Origin: an uncultured Bacilli bacterium | GTDB taxonomy: Bacteria > Bacillota_I > Bacilli_A > RF39 > UBA660 | Length of the DNA stretch: 9,114 nucleotides | Assembly: GCA_944359595.1 (NCBI GenBank) | Contig: CALVSV010000009.1 | Location: 1-9,114, forward strand | Direction of reading: 5' to 3' | Shown: piece by piece, positions 1-7,272 of the stretch | Layout of the letters: every line of letters starts with the position of its first letter | How positions within the stretch are numbered: position 1 is the stretch's first letter | Notes under the pieces: generated by a model | Told to the model about the DNA's origin: nothing | Database searches by the model: none | Seen by the model: the letters and a program-made list of their open reading frames with translations, nothing else | Program-made: the position numbers and the translations under genes

Positions 1-641
1 CGTCAAAATGGTTAAAAGAGCTACTTAAAAAATCTTATTTAAATAAATATAAAATCAAATTAATAAATAATGGTATAAATTTACAAGTTTTTAAACCTAT
101 AATTGATAAAACAATATATAAAAAATATAATATTAAACCAGATAAGAAAATAATTTTAGGAGTTGCTAGCCCATGGTCCAAGAGAAAGGGCTTTGATGAT
201 TTTTTAAAATTATCAAAAATTATTTCAAATAATTATCAAATTGTGCTTGTTGGCTTAACCAATAAACAACTAAATATTTTGCCCGAAAATATTATTGGTA
301 TATCAAGAACTGACAATCAAAAAGAATTGGTGAAAATATATTCAATTGCTGATGTTTTTGTTAATCCGACTTTAGAAGATAATTATCCTACTGTAAATCT
401 TGAAGCGATTGAATGTGGGACTCCAGTAGTTACTTATAACACCGGTGGTTGCAAAGAACAAGTATTTAATAACACTGGTTTTGTATGTAATAATTTTGAT
501 GAATTACTATTAAAAATAAATTATTGTTTGGAAAATGATTATAAAAAGAATATTTTTGATAATAGTAAATGTTTAGATAAATTAAATAGCGATTTTAAAT
601 ATAATGAATATTTAAAATTATATGAGAAAGATGTTGGTTAA
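1..641 (+). CDS. GT4-family glycosyltransferase, C-terminal part (5' end outside window)
   Basis: This is an open frame already running at the left edge (first full codon at 3), with 212 residues visible before TAA at 639-641. It is the C-terminal, nucleotide-sugar-binding half of a retaining GT-B glycosyltransferase, which adds a sugar to a growing lipid-linked polysaccharide at the inner face of the membrane. Visible landmarks, in fragment numbering, are an INNGINLQVFKP linker (about 21-32), ILGVASPWSKRKGFDDF with the K-R-K-G phosphate-binding segment (51-67), NPTLEDNYPTVNLEAIECGT with the acidic pair D126-x7-E134, and a TYNTGG loop (144-149). These resemble WcaL-like GT4 proteins common in Firmicutes capsule clusters. 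A GTG at 243 is only an internal valine, because homology to the family continues well upstream of it. The next gene begins 27 bases downstream. Donor and acceptor sugars cannot be told. I am sure of the family, not of the substrate. Confidence 0.9.
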   Translation, partial: SKWLKELLKKSYLNKYKIKLINNGINLQVFKPIIDKTIYKKYNIKPDKKIILGVASPWSKRKGFDDFLKLSKIISNNYQIVLVGLTNKQLNILPENIIGISRTDNQKELVKIYSIADVFVNPTLEDNYPTVNLEAIECGTPVVTYNTGGCKEQVFNNTGFVCNNFDELLLKINYCLENDYKKNIFDNSKCLDKLNSDFKYNEYLKLYEKDVG

Positions 642-647
642 ATTTAG

Positions 648-656
648 AAAGTGGTG
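648..656 (+). promoter_or_regulatory. Ribosome binding site deciding the ATG start at 669
   Basis: AAAGTGGTG resembles AAAGGAGGTG and lies 12 bases before ATG 669. Its two GTG triplets (651, 654) are also in frame and could be read as starts, but neither has a good site of its own. The assignment is tentative because the spacing is slightly long. Confidence 0.4.
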
Positions 657-668
657 TTATTTACTAAT

Positions 669-1820
669 ATGTATAAGCAAATTAATAATAAAAAACTAAT
701 ATTATGGAGAGATTGTCCTATTGATGTAGAAATTGGATTGTTTGAAAGCATTTCAAATAAAATAAATAATCAATTAGTATTTTTGTGTAATAATGATTTT
801 GAGCAAGAGCGAAAAACTTGTAACTGGAATTCTTCTAGTATTAAGAATAGTAAAACAATAATTTTAAATGATGATAATGTCGACAAATTAATAAATGAAT
901 ATAAAGATGAAATTCATATATTTTCTGGTATTACTGGCAAAAATGGTCAACATATAAGAAAATTATTAAAAGTTAAAAAAGATTTGAAATTTTTCATTAT
1001 TGCAGAACGTCCTAATATATATGGGAATTTTGTTATGAAGACTTGGGGAAGGTTGACTAGATATATTTATTATAAAATTCATTCAATTAAATATAAAAAA
1101 AATATACTTGGTTTTTTTGCAATGGGAGAAACCGGCAAAAAAATATACACAAAATTAGGATTTGATAATTCAAAAATATTTCCATTTATGTATACATTAA
1201 AACTGCATGATGAACAACTATTGCTTAAAAAGGTAACTAAGCCAATAAAAATGTTATATATTGGTAGATTTTATGATGAAACAAAGGGTACAGATATACT
1301 TAGAAATGTTTTCGATAAAATTTCAGATGATTCCAACATTCAATTAGATTTAGTTGGCGGATATGGACCTGATGCTAAAAAAATGATAGAGTGGTCAAAA
1401 ACAAAAAACAATGTACATTTTATAGGTGCTTGGGATCAAAATGATGTATATAGTAATATGAAAAATTATGATGTTTGTATTGTTCCGAGCAGATATGACG
1501 GATGGAACTTAACGCCAAATCAAGCAATTGATGCGGGAATAGGTGTATTAATATCAGATAATGCAACTAGTGATGAATTAGTTAGATATAGTGGAAATGG
1601 TAAAGTCTTTAAAAATGGAAATGAAGATGAATTGTTAAATTTAATCAAATATGTTAGTGATAATCCAAATGTTATAAATGATTGGAAAGAAAAATCGATC
1701 AAATTTAAAAAATATATTTCAAATGATTTAATAGGTGATTATTTTTTGTCAGTGATCAATTATTGTTTAAATAATTATAAAGGTAAAGTTTTAAAAGCTC
1801 CTTGGGAAATTAAAAAATAA
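669..1820 (+). CDS. GT4-family glycosyltransferase with altered acidic motif
   Basis: From ATG 669 this encodes 383 residues, a normal length for a GT4 (GT-B fold, retaining) glycosyltransferase of the cytoplasmic membrane face. The C-terminal donor-binding half is clear: KMLYIGRFYDETKGTD (about 194-209, with the R and K contacts to UDP-sugar phosphate), LDLVGGYGPD (226-235), VHFIGAW (249-255), then SRYDGWNLTPNQAIDAG (274-290). In the last stretch the canonical E-x7-E becomes D277-x7-Q285. The N-terminal half is less conserved, with LILWRDCPID (10-19) and FFIIAERPNIYG (108-119). No signal peptide or transmembrane segment is seen, as usual for the family. An upstream in-frame GTG at 651 would add six residues (MVLFTN). 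I prefer 669 because ATG is the better codon and 651 has a poor ribosome site. It shares a transcript with the preceding glycosyltransferase and is followed by a promoter, so it is probably the last gene of its unit. Substrate unknown. Confidence 0.85.
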   Translation: MYKQINNKKLILWRDCPIDVEIGLFESISNKINNQLVFLCNNDFEQERKTCNWNSSSIKNSKTIILNDDNVDKLINEYKDEIHIFSGITGKNGQHIRKLLKVKKDLKFFIIAERPNIYGNFVMKTWGRLTRYIYYKIHSIKYKKNILGFFAMGETGKKIYTKLGFDNSKIFPFMYTLKLHDEQLLLKKVTKPIKMLYIGRFYDETKGTDILRNVFDKISDDSNIQLDLVGGYGPDAKKMIEWSKTKNNVHFIGAWDQNDVYSNMKNYDVCIVPSRYDGWNLTPNQAIDAGIGVLISDNATSDELVRYSGNGKVFKNGNEDELLNLIKYVSDNPNVINDWKEKSIKFKKYISNDLIGDYFLSVINYCLNNYKGKVLKAPWEIKK

Positions 1821-1971
1821 ATATATGCTGTTATATAATTTTCAAGAATTTATTAATTTTGTTTAAAAATTTAATTAATAATGTTATAATTTTATAGACG
1901 GGAAATAGTTATTATAAATATAAAGTACTATATAATAAATCATCATATTATGCAAATAACGGAGGTAAAGT
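1821..1971 (+). other. Intergenic leader between two transcription units
   Basis: These 151 bases hold no gene. The left part has no convincing terminator for the upstream genes: the possible stems are pure A/T, with no GC core and no T-tract directly after. The centre contains the promoter annotated separately. From the predicted transcription start near 1897 the untranslated leader would be about 75 bases. Within it an 8-base inverted repeat, TTATTATA (1909-1916) and TATAATAA (1931-1938), flanks a 14-base loop. It is A/T only and may be chance. GGAGG at 1961-1965, six bases before ATG 1972, is a strong ribosome binding site. Confidence 0.6.
1862..1890 (+). promoter_or_regulatory. Predicted sigma-A promoter for the L-FucNAc cassette
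   Basis: A perfect TATAAT (1885-1890) is preceded by TGT, giving an extended -10 (TGnTATAAT). It stands 17 bases after TTTAAA (1862-1867), which matches four of six bases of the TTGACA consensus. Transcription would start around 1896-1898. In DNA this AT-rich TATAAT alone is weak evidence, but the TG extension, ideal spacing and position before a strong ribosome site support it. A second TATAAT at 1931-1936 has no good -35 and is less likely. Confidence 0.6.
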
Positions 1972-3168
1972 ATGAAATTATTAGTTGTATGCCAACATTT
2001 TTATCCTGAACAATTTAGGATAAATGATATATGTTTTGAATTGGTTAAAAAAGGACACGATGTAACTGTTTTAACAGGATTGCCTAATTATCCTAAAGGT
2101 AAAGTTTTAAAGGATTATAAATGGTTTAAAAACAGAAAGCAAAATATAAATGGTGTAAAAATAATTAGATGTTCTTTAATTGGTAGAGGTACAAGTACTA
2201 TAAGAATGGGAATTAATTATTTATGGTTTGCGCTCTTTGGAAGTTTAAAAGCTTTATTTATGAAAAAAAATTTTGATCTTGTATATGTTTATCAATTATC
2301 ACCTATAACAATGACATGGCCTGCAATACTTGTAAAGAAGATGAAAAAAATACCACTTATTATACATGTATTAGATCAATGGCCAGTAAGTATTACAACT
2401 GGAGGTATAAGTAAAGATTCATTTATTTATAAAATATTAACAAAACTTAGTATTGCTTCATATAATAAAGCCGATTTAATAACATGTAGTAGTAAATCAT
2501 TTAAAAAATATTTAAATGGAGAATTGAAATTACCTAAAGAGAAAAAATTTTTATATTTACCTTCATATGCAGAAGATACATATAAAATAAGTGGTACTAC
2601 AAAAAATAATAAGTTTGATCTGGTATTTGCAGGAAATATTGGACCTGCACAAAGTGTGGAAACTATTGTTGAAGCAGCTAATATATTAAAAGACAATGAA
2701 GATATTATGTTCCATATTGTAGGTGATGGATTAACAAAAGCTTCGTGTGAAGAACTTGCTAAAAAATATAAATTAAATAATATTAAATTTTATGGATTTT
2801 TCAATGTGAGTGAAATGCCTAAGTTTTATGAACTAGCAGATGCATTTTTAATAACAATGGTAGATAATGAAGTAGTTAATTCAACATTACCTGCTAAAAT
2901 ACAATCTTATATGATATCTGGTAAACCTATTATAGGAGCGATAAATGGAGAAGTTAAAGATGTTATAGAAGACGCTAAATGTGGTTTATGTTGTGAATCA
3001 CTAAATTATAAAAAATTTGCCCAATTAATATTAGAAGCTAGTAAAAGTAAAATAAAATTAAAAGAGTGGGGTAAAAATGCTAAAGAATATTATTTGAAAA
3101 ATTATGAGAAAGATAAATGTATTGCTGATCTAGAAAAAGTTATGCAAGATTTATGTAATAAAAAATAG
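1972..3168 (+). CDS. WbuB-like GT4 glycosyltransferase, candidate L-FucNAc transferase
   Basis: This encodes a 398-residue GT-B glycosyltransferase. ATG 1972 is supported by GGAGG six bases upstream. The N-terminal half shows MKLLVVCQHFYPEQFRINDI (1-20), GHDVTVLTGLPNYPKG (28-43) and DLVYVYQLSP (102-111), typical of the WbuB-like GT4 group. The C-terminal half shows LVFAGNIGPAQSVE (217-230), FHIVGDG (247-253), KFYGF (272-276) and TLPAKIQSYMISGKPIIGAI (305-324) followed by NGE. In this group the usual E-x7-E stretch is replaced by the PAK-x-QSYM form, so I do not read its absence as inactivation. E. coli WbuB is the proposed N-acetyl-L-fucosamine transferase and lies beside fnlABC. Here the gene leads a block that ends with capE, capF and capG, so transfer of L-FucNAc to a lipid-linked acceptor is the best inference. 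A hydrophobic stretch at 82-97 probably helps membrane association rather than forming a true transmembrane helix. The next gene follows after 15 bases. Confidence 0.85.
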   Translation: MKLLVVCQHFYPEQFRINDICFELVKKGHDVTVLTGLPNYPKGKVLKDYKWFKNRKQNINGVKIIRCSLIGRGTSTIRMGINYLWFALFGSLKALFMKKNFDLVYVYQLSPITMTWPAILVKKMKKIPLIIHVLDQWPVSITTGGISKDSFIYKILTKLSIASYNKADLITCSSKSFKKYLNGELKLPKEKKFLYLPSYAEDTYKISGTTKNNKFDLVFAGNIGPAQSVETIVEAANILKDNEDIMFHIVGDGLTKASCEELAKKYKLNNIKFYGFFNVSEMPKFYELADAFLITMVDNEVVNSTLPAKIQSYMISGKPIIGAINGEVKDVIEDAKCGLCCESLNYKKFAQLILEASKSKIKLKEWGKNAKEYYLKNYEKDKCIADLEKVMQDLCNKK

Positions 3169-3183
3169 AAAAGAGGGTATTTT

Positions 3184-5073
3184 ATGAGATTTATTATACC
3201 GTTATTGATAACTTTATTTGGTACATCGATGTTATCATCTATTATAAAGAAAAAATTTGAAATTACTCTTCCAATATTTTTGATGAGTTGTGCACTTATT
3301 GTATATTTATTTAGTTTAATTCATGTTTTTATGATTGGAATATATGTTATTATTGGTTTTTCATTATGTTTTCCAATATATATTATTTATAATAAGTTTA
3401 AGAATAAAAAGAAAATAAAAGATATATTAAAATATGTATTAACTCCAGGGTTATTAATGTATTTATTAATTTATATATTTATATTTATATTAAATTATAA
3501 TAGAGTTTTTGGTACATGGGATGAATTTTCTCATTGGGGTGTTATGGTAAAAGAAACATTACGTTTAAAAGATTTTTATTTATCTAGTGAGTCTATACTT
3601 AGAGTTCACCCTGATTATCCACCAATAGTAACAATTTTTGAAACTATATGGTGTATATTATCTGGTTATTATAAAGAATCAATTGTCTATACTTCATTAC
3701 AATTGTTAGGATTATCACTTATATTCCCATTTTTATCAAAATTTAAATTTAAGAAAAATTTAAAATCTGCTGTTTTGTTTGTTTTATGCTTTTTATGTTT
3801 ATTAATTATACCAATATTAGTTGTTCCATCTGAAGCTAATTTTTATTCAACTATATATATCGATTCACTATTAGGATTACTAATAGCCTATGGACTAGGA
3901 ATTATATGTATAAATAAGAAAATAGATAAATTTGTAGTATTTAATTTGATGATATTATTTTCATTTATGTTACTTACAAAACAAATAGCTATAGTATTTG
4001 TTATGCTTATAGTTGGTTATTTATTACTTAATTTATTAATAAATAAAAAAATAAATATACATAATATAAAGAAAAATTATAAGTTTATAATTGTATCAAT
4101 TTTATTAATGATTGCTGTTCCTTTTATACTATCACTTATTTGGAGTAGTTTAGTTGAAGCTAGGGGTATAATAGGACAATTTAATATATCCGATATTAAG
4201 CTTACAAAATTAATAGGAATATATCAGGGTGTTGCAGGTGAGTTATATCAAAATACAGCGATGCATAATTTTATAGAATCTATTTTATATAATGGAAAAT
4301 ATCTTAATTTAGGATTTATACAATTAACCTTTGTTCAAGCAATATTTCTTGCATGTACACTTGTATATTTATTGAGTAAGATTTCTAAAAATATAATAGA
4401 TAAGAATAAATTATATTCATTAATATTTATAATTATTATAGGTTCAATTGGTTATGCATTTACGATGATGTGTTTATACGTATTTTGTTTTGGAGCATAT
4501 GAAGGAGTAAATTTAGCTTCAGTTACTAGATATATTAATACATATTTACTTACTGTATTTGCTTTGATAGCTATAATTTATTTATATGTTATATCAGTTA
4601 AAGAAAATATTAAAATTAGATATTTATCATTACCATTAATTATTGCGTTTTGTTTTTGGTTTAGTGGAGATGTTTTAAAAACATTTAAACCTAGACTTAC
4701 AACTTATCCTTATCAATATCAAGAAGATGTGGATATGATAGATTCAAAAACAAAGGATACTGATAAAATATATGTGATTGCTCAAAATTCTAATGGGAGT
4801 ATTACTGGTCGTATACAATATTTATCTGTACCTAGAAAAATTAATCTTGAATATTATAGTTTAGGTAATAAATATTATGATGGTGATATATGGACTAAGA
4901 ATATTACACCAGAAGAATGGTTTAATAAATTAGAAGAGTATGATTATTTATATTTATATAATGTTGATGATAATTTTATAAATAAATATGGTGATTATTT
5001 TAAAGATGATATTCTTAATAAAAATATATATAAAATAGATAAGGAAAGTAATAGTTTAGAACTTATTACTTAG
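3184..5073 (+). CDS. Polytopic membrane protein, GT-C-like glycosyltransferase or polysaccharide polymerase
   Basis: This encodes 629 residues, with GAGGG (3173-3177) six bases before the ATG. About thirteen hydrophobic segments are visible, roughly at 2-18, 29-46, 48-69, 85-105, 147-161, 167-184, 195-213, 226-243, 250-287, 300-322, 382-398, 410-436 and 450-472, with another at 479-494. A soluble C-terminal tail of about 130 residues follows. Between the fourth and fifth segments lies a loop with GTWDEFSHWG (110-119) and HPDYPP (142-147). An acidic pair in the first large external loop is the hallmark place for the catalytic residue in GT-C enzymes, which use polyprenyl-phosphate sugars outside the cell. 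A second conserved-looking spot is SVTRYINTY (446-454). The tail (EYDYLYLYNVDDNF, 585-598) resembles the extracytoplasmic C-terminal domains of such enzymes. I do not recognise a named family. Wzy-type polymerase or polyprenyl-dependent transferase both fit the cassette. It is not a Wzx flippase by appearance. Confidence 0.75.
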   Translation: MRFIIPLLITLFGTSMLSSIIKKKFEITLPIFLMSCALIVYLFSLIHVFMIGIYVIIGFSLCFPIYIIYNKFKNKKKIKDILKYVLTPGLLMYLLIYIFIFILNYNRVFGTWDEFSHWGVMVKETLRLKDFYLSSESILRVHPDYPPIVTIFETIWCILSGYYKESIVYTSLQLLGLSLIFPFLSKFKFKKNLKSAVLFVLCFLCLLIIPILVVPSEANFYSTIYIDSLLGLLIAYGLGIICINKKIDKFVVFNLMILFSFMLLTKQIAIVFVMLIVGYLLLNLLINKKINIHNIKKNYKFIIVSILLMIAVPFILSLIWSSLVEARGIIGQFNISDIKLTKLIGIYQGVAGELYQNTAMHNFIESILYNGKYLNLGFIQLTFVQAIFLACTLVYLLSKISKNIIDKNKLYSLIFIIIIGSIGYAFTMMCLYVFCFGAYEGVNLASVTRYINTYLLTVFALIAIIYLYVISVKENIKIRYLSLPLIIAFCFWFSGDVLKTFKPRLTTYPYQYQEDVDMIDSKTKDTDKIYVIAQNSNGSITGRIQYLSVPRKINLEYYSLGNKYYDGDIWTKNITPEEWFNKLEEYDYLYLYNVDDNFINKYGDYFKDDILNKNIYKIDKESNSLELIT

Positions 5074-5100
5074 TTTAAAAGAATATGGATAAAAAGAAAG

Positions 5101-5105
5101 AAGGA
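5101..5105 (+). promoter_or_regulatory. Ribosome binding site deciding the capE start at 5112
   Basis: AAGGA within a purine-rich run lies six bases before ATG 5112. An earlier in-frame ATG at 5085 would translate this ribosome site itself into the lysine-rich residues DKKKEG and has no good site of its own, so 5112 is the likely start. Confidence 0.75.
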
Positions 5106-5111
5106 ATTATT

Positions 5112-6134
5112 ATGTTTAAAGATAAAGTATTAATGATTACTGGAGGTACTGGATCATTTGGTAATGCAGTATTAAAAAGATTTTTAAGTTCAGACTTAAA
5201 AGAAATTAGAATATTTTCAAGAGATGAAAAAAAACAAGATGATATGCGACATGAATATCAAGCTAAATATCCTATTGAATCACAAAAAATAAAATTTTAT
5301 ATTGGTGATGTGAGAGATTATAGAAGTGTTGAAGATGCTATGGATGGAGTTGATTATATATTTCATGCTGCTGCATTAAAACAAGTGCCATCATGTGAAT
5401 TTTTCCCAATTGAAGCAGTAAAAACAAACATTATTGGAACAAATAATGTATTGGAAGCTGCAATAAATAAGGGAGTTAAAAAGGTAGTATGTTTAAGCAC
5501 AGATAAAGCTGCATATCCAATTAATGCAATGGGAATGAGTAAAGCATTAATGGAAAAAGTTGCGATAGCTAAAGGAAGAGATTTAAAGGATGGACAAACC
5601 ATAATTTGTAGAACAAGATATGGTAATGTTATGGCTTCTCGTGGTTCTGTTATCCCATTATTTTTAGATCAAATAAATTCTGGAAAAGAAATTACTATTA
5701 CTAATCCAGAAATGACAAGATTTATGATGACTTTAGATGATGCGGTTGATTTAGTAATATATGCTTTTGAAAATGGTAAACAAGGTGATTTATTCGTACA
5801 AAAAGCTCCTGCTGCTACTATAGATGTATTAGCTAAAGCAATTAAAGAACTAAAGGGTGTTGATACACCAACAAAGTGTATTGGTACTAGACATGGTGAA
5901 AAATTATATGAAGTATTAGTTACTACAGAAGAGATGGTAAACGCTATAGATTTAGGTGATTACTATAGAATACCAGCTGATAATCGTGATTTAAATTACG
6001 ATAGATATACATCGGATGGTAATACTAAATTAGATAAAGTTGTTGAGTACAATTCACACAATACAAAAAGATTAGATGTAAATGGTATGAAAGAACTTTT
6101 GTTAAAATTAGATTTATTTAAAGGAGAAAAATAA
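5112..6134 (+). CDS. capE: UDP-GlcNAc C4,6-dehydratase/C5-epimerase CapE (FnlA/WbjB type)
   Basis: This is a 340-residue extended short-chain dehydrogenase/reductase, close to the usual length of CapE/FnlA/WbjB. It starts the UDP-L-FucNAc pathway by removing water from UDP-GlcNAc and inverting C5, giving a UDP-4-keto-6-deoxy-L-hexosamine, with bound NAD(P) in the cytoplasm. The sequence shows the nucleotide-binding GGTGSFG (11-17), GDVRD (65-69), HAAALKQVPSCE (85-96), LSTDKAA (128-134), NAMGMSK (138-144), NVMASRGSV (172-180) and GTRHGEKLYE (258-267). The catalytic Tyr-x3-Lys is Met140-x3-Lys144. This is the known hallmark of the CapE/FnlA group, distinguishes it from PseB/FlaA1 (Tyr-x3-Lys), and is not a defect. 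ATG 5112 is preferred over ATG 5085. The stop codon overlaps the capF start (TAATG), so the two are translationally coupled. The assignment to CapE is strong. Confidence 0.95.
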   Translation: MFKDKVLMITGGTGSFGNAVLKRFLSSDLKEIRIFSRDEKKQDDMRHEYQAKYPIESQKIKFYIGDVRDYRSVEDAMDGVDYIFHAAALKQVPSCEFFPIEAVKTNIIGTNNVLEAAINKGVKKVVCLSTDKAAYPINAMGMSKALMEKVAIAKGRDLKDGQTIICRTRYGNVMASRGSVIPLFLDQINSGKEITITNPEMTRFMMTLDDAVDLVIYAFENGKQGDLFVQKAPAATIDVLAKAIKELKGVDTPTKCIGTRHGEKLYEVLVTTEEMVNAIDLGDYYRIPADNRDLNYDRYTSDGNTKLDKVVEYNSHNTKRLDVNGMKELLLKLDLFKGEK

Positions 6135-7261
6135 TGAATGTATTAGTTACTGGTTCAAATGGTTTTATTGGTAAAAATTTAATATATAGATTAAAAGAAC
6201 TTGATAATGTTAATATTATTGAATTTGATAAAGATACACCGTTTGATATTATAGAAAAAAATATAGATAATATTGATTTTGTATTTCATTTAGCTGGAAT
6301 AAATAGACCTAAAGATGTTAAAGAGTTTTATAGCGGTAATGCCGATCTTACTTCAAAGATAGTAAAGTTATTTATTGATAATAAAAAGGAAGTACCGATT
6401 TTAATTACATCAAGTATACAAGCTGTTTTAGATAATGATTATGGCAAAAGTAAAAAAGATGCAGAAGATATTATGATGAAATATAATAATAGTATTATTT
6501 ATAGGTTACATAATGTATTTAGTAAATGGTGTAAACCTAATTATACTTCGGTAATTGCGACATTTTGTAATAATATAGCTAATGATTTAGATATAAGAAT
6601 TGATGATAAAGATAAAGAGTTAGAATTAGTTTATATAGATGATATTATAGATGAATTTATATCTTTATTAGAAGGTAAATGCCCATCTAATAAAGAAAAT
6701 AATATATGCTATATCAAACCAAGATATAAAGTTAAATTAGGTTATATTGTTGATTTGTTATTTGAATTTAAGAAGAGTATGTCATCAATATATGTACCAC
6801 GTACTGGTGATGATTTCATAAAAAAATTATATTCTACATATGTAAGTTATGTACCGTTAGATAAGATGTATAGTAGCGCTATTAAAAACACCGATGAAAG
6901 AGGGAGTTTTACAGAACTAGTAAGAACTTTTGATAGCGGACAATTTTCTGTTTCTATATCTAAACCAGGTGTTGTTAGAGGTAACCACTATCATAATACT
7001 AAGATGGAAAGATTTATTGTAATAAAGGGTAAAGCTAAAATAACGTTTACTAGTATAATTAATAATGATAGTTATGAATTTTTTGTTGATGATACCGGTA
7101 TAAAAATTGTTACAATACCTGTTGGTTATACACATAATATTGTAAATATTGGTGATGATGAGATGATACTTGCGATATGGTGTAATGAATTGTTTGATAA
7201 GGAACATCCTGATACTTATTTTAAAGCGGTAGATGAAGATAATGTTAAAAAAATTGTGTGA
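6134..7261 (+). CDS. capF: UDP-2-acetamido-2,6-dideoxy-hexulose C3-epimerase/C4-reductase CapF (FnlB/WbjC type)
   Basis: This encodes a 375-residue two-domain enzyme, the usual size for CapF/FnlB/WbjC. The N-terminal short-chain reductase domain (about 1-245) has GSNGFIGKN (7-15), FHLAGINRP (51-59), a SS pair (93-94) and Y103-x3-K107 in YGKSK. It reduces C4 with NADPH. The C-terminal cupin (about 255-370) shows RGNHYHNTKMERF (282-294) and GYTHNI (331-336). H285, H287, E292 and H334 correspond by position to the zinc ligands of the cupin that epimerises C3. Acting after CapE, the protein yields UDP-2-acetamido-2,6-dideoxy-L-talose. AAGGAG (6121-6126), seven bases before the ATG, lies inside the end of capE. 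The ATG overlaps the capE stop by one base, and its own TGA ends 11 bases before the capG ATG. The whole set of domains and key residues is intact, so activity is expected. Confidence 0.95.
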   Translation: MNVLVTGSNGFIGKNLIYRLKELDNVNIIEFDKDTPFDIIEKNIDNIDFVFHLAGINRPKDVKEFYSGNADLTSKIVKLFIDNKKEVPILITSSIQAVLDNDYGKSKKDAEDIMMKYNNSIIYRLHNVFSKWCKPNYTSVIATFCNNIANDLDIRIDDKDKELELVYIDDIIDEFISLLEGKCPSNKENNICYIKPRYKVKLGYIVDLLFEFKKSMSSIYVPRTGDDFIKKLYSTYVSYVPLDKMYSSAIKNTDERGSFTELVRTFDSGQFSVSISKPGVVRGNHYHNTKMERFIVIKGKAKITFTSIINNDSYEFFVDDTGIKIVTIPVGYTHNIVNIGDDEMILAIWCNELFDKEHPDTYFKAVDEDNVKKIV

Positions 7262-7267
7262 GAGGTG
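7261..7267 (+). promoter_or_regulatory. Ribosome binding site deciding the capG start at 7273
   Basis: AGAGGTG overlaps the last base of the capF stop and stands five bases before ATG 7273. A GTG at 7258 is in frame but would place the site inside the gene and has no good site upstream, so 7273 is preferred. The arrangement suggests coupled translation of capF and capG. Confidence 0.7.
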
Positions 7268-7272
7268 TAATA

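Noticed and set aside
1821..1884. Possible terminator after the second glycosyltransferase, including TATTAATT / AATTAATA arms at 1851-1858 and 1873-1880
   Set aside because: The stems are A/T only with a 14-base loop, no GC core and no adjoining T-tract, and they overlap the -35. Chance repeats are expected in this composition.
5085..5111. N-terminal extension of capE from ATG 5085
   Set aside because: The extra residues are the translated ribosome binding site. The family N-terminus begins at MFKDK (5112).
5526..5546. Loss of the catalytic Tyr of the Tyr-x3-Lys motif in the first UDP-sugar enzyme (Met instead)
   Set aside because: Met at this place is the established hallmark of CapE/FnlA-type 4,6-dehydratase/5-epimerases, so it identifies the enzyme rather than showing inactivation.
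6917..7207. Antisense open frame within capF
   Set aside because: It lies wholly inside a well-supported gene, has no family resemblance, and arises because A/T-rich coding strands lack reverse stops in one frame. The same holds for minus-strand frames at 1520-1702, 2427-2696 and 5363-5602.
7259..7261. Possible reassignment of TGA to Trp, as in Mycoplasma-like AT-rich genomes
   Set aside because: TGA ends capF exactly at the family length with the capG ribosome site at that point, and Trp is encoded by TGG throughout.
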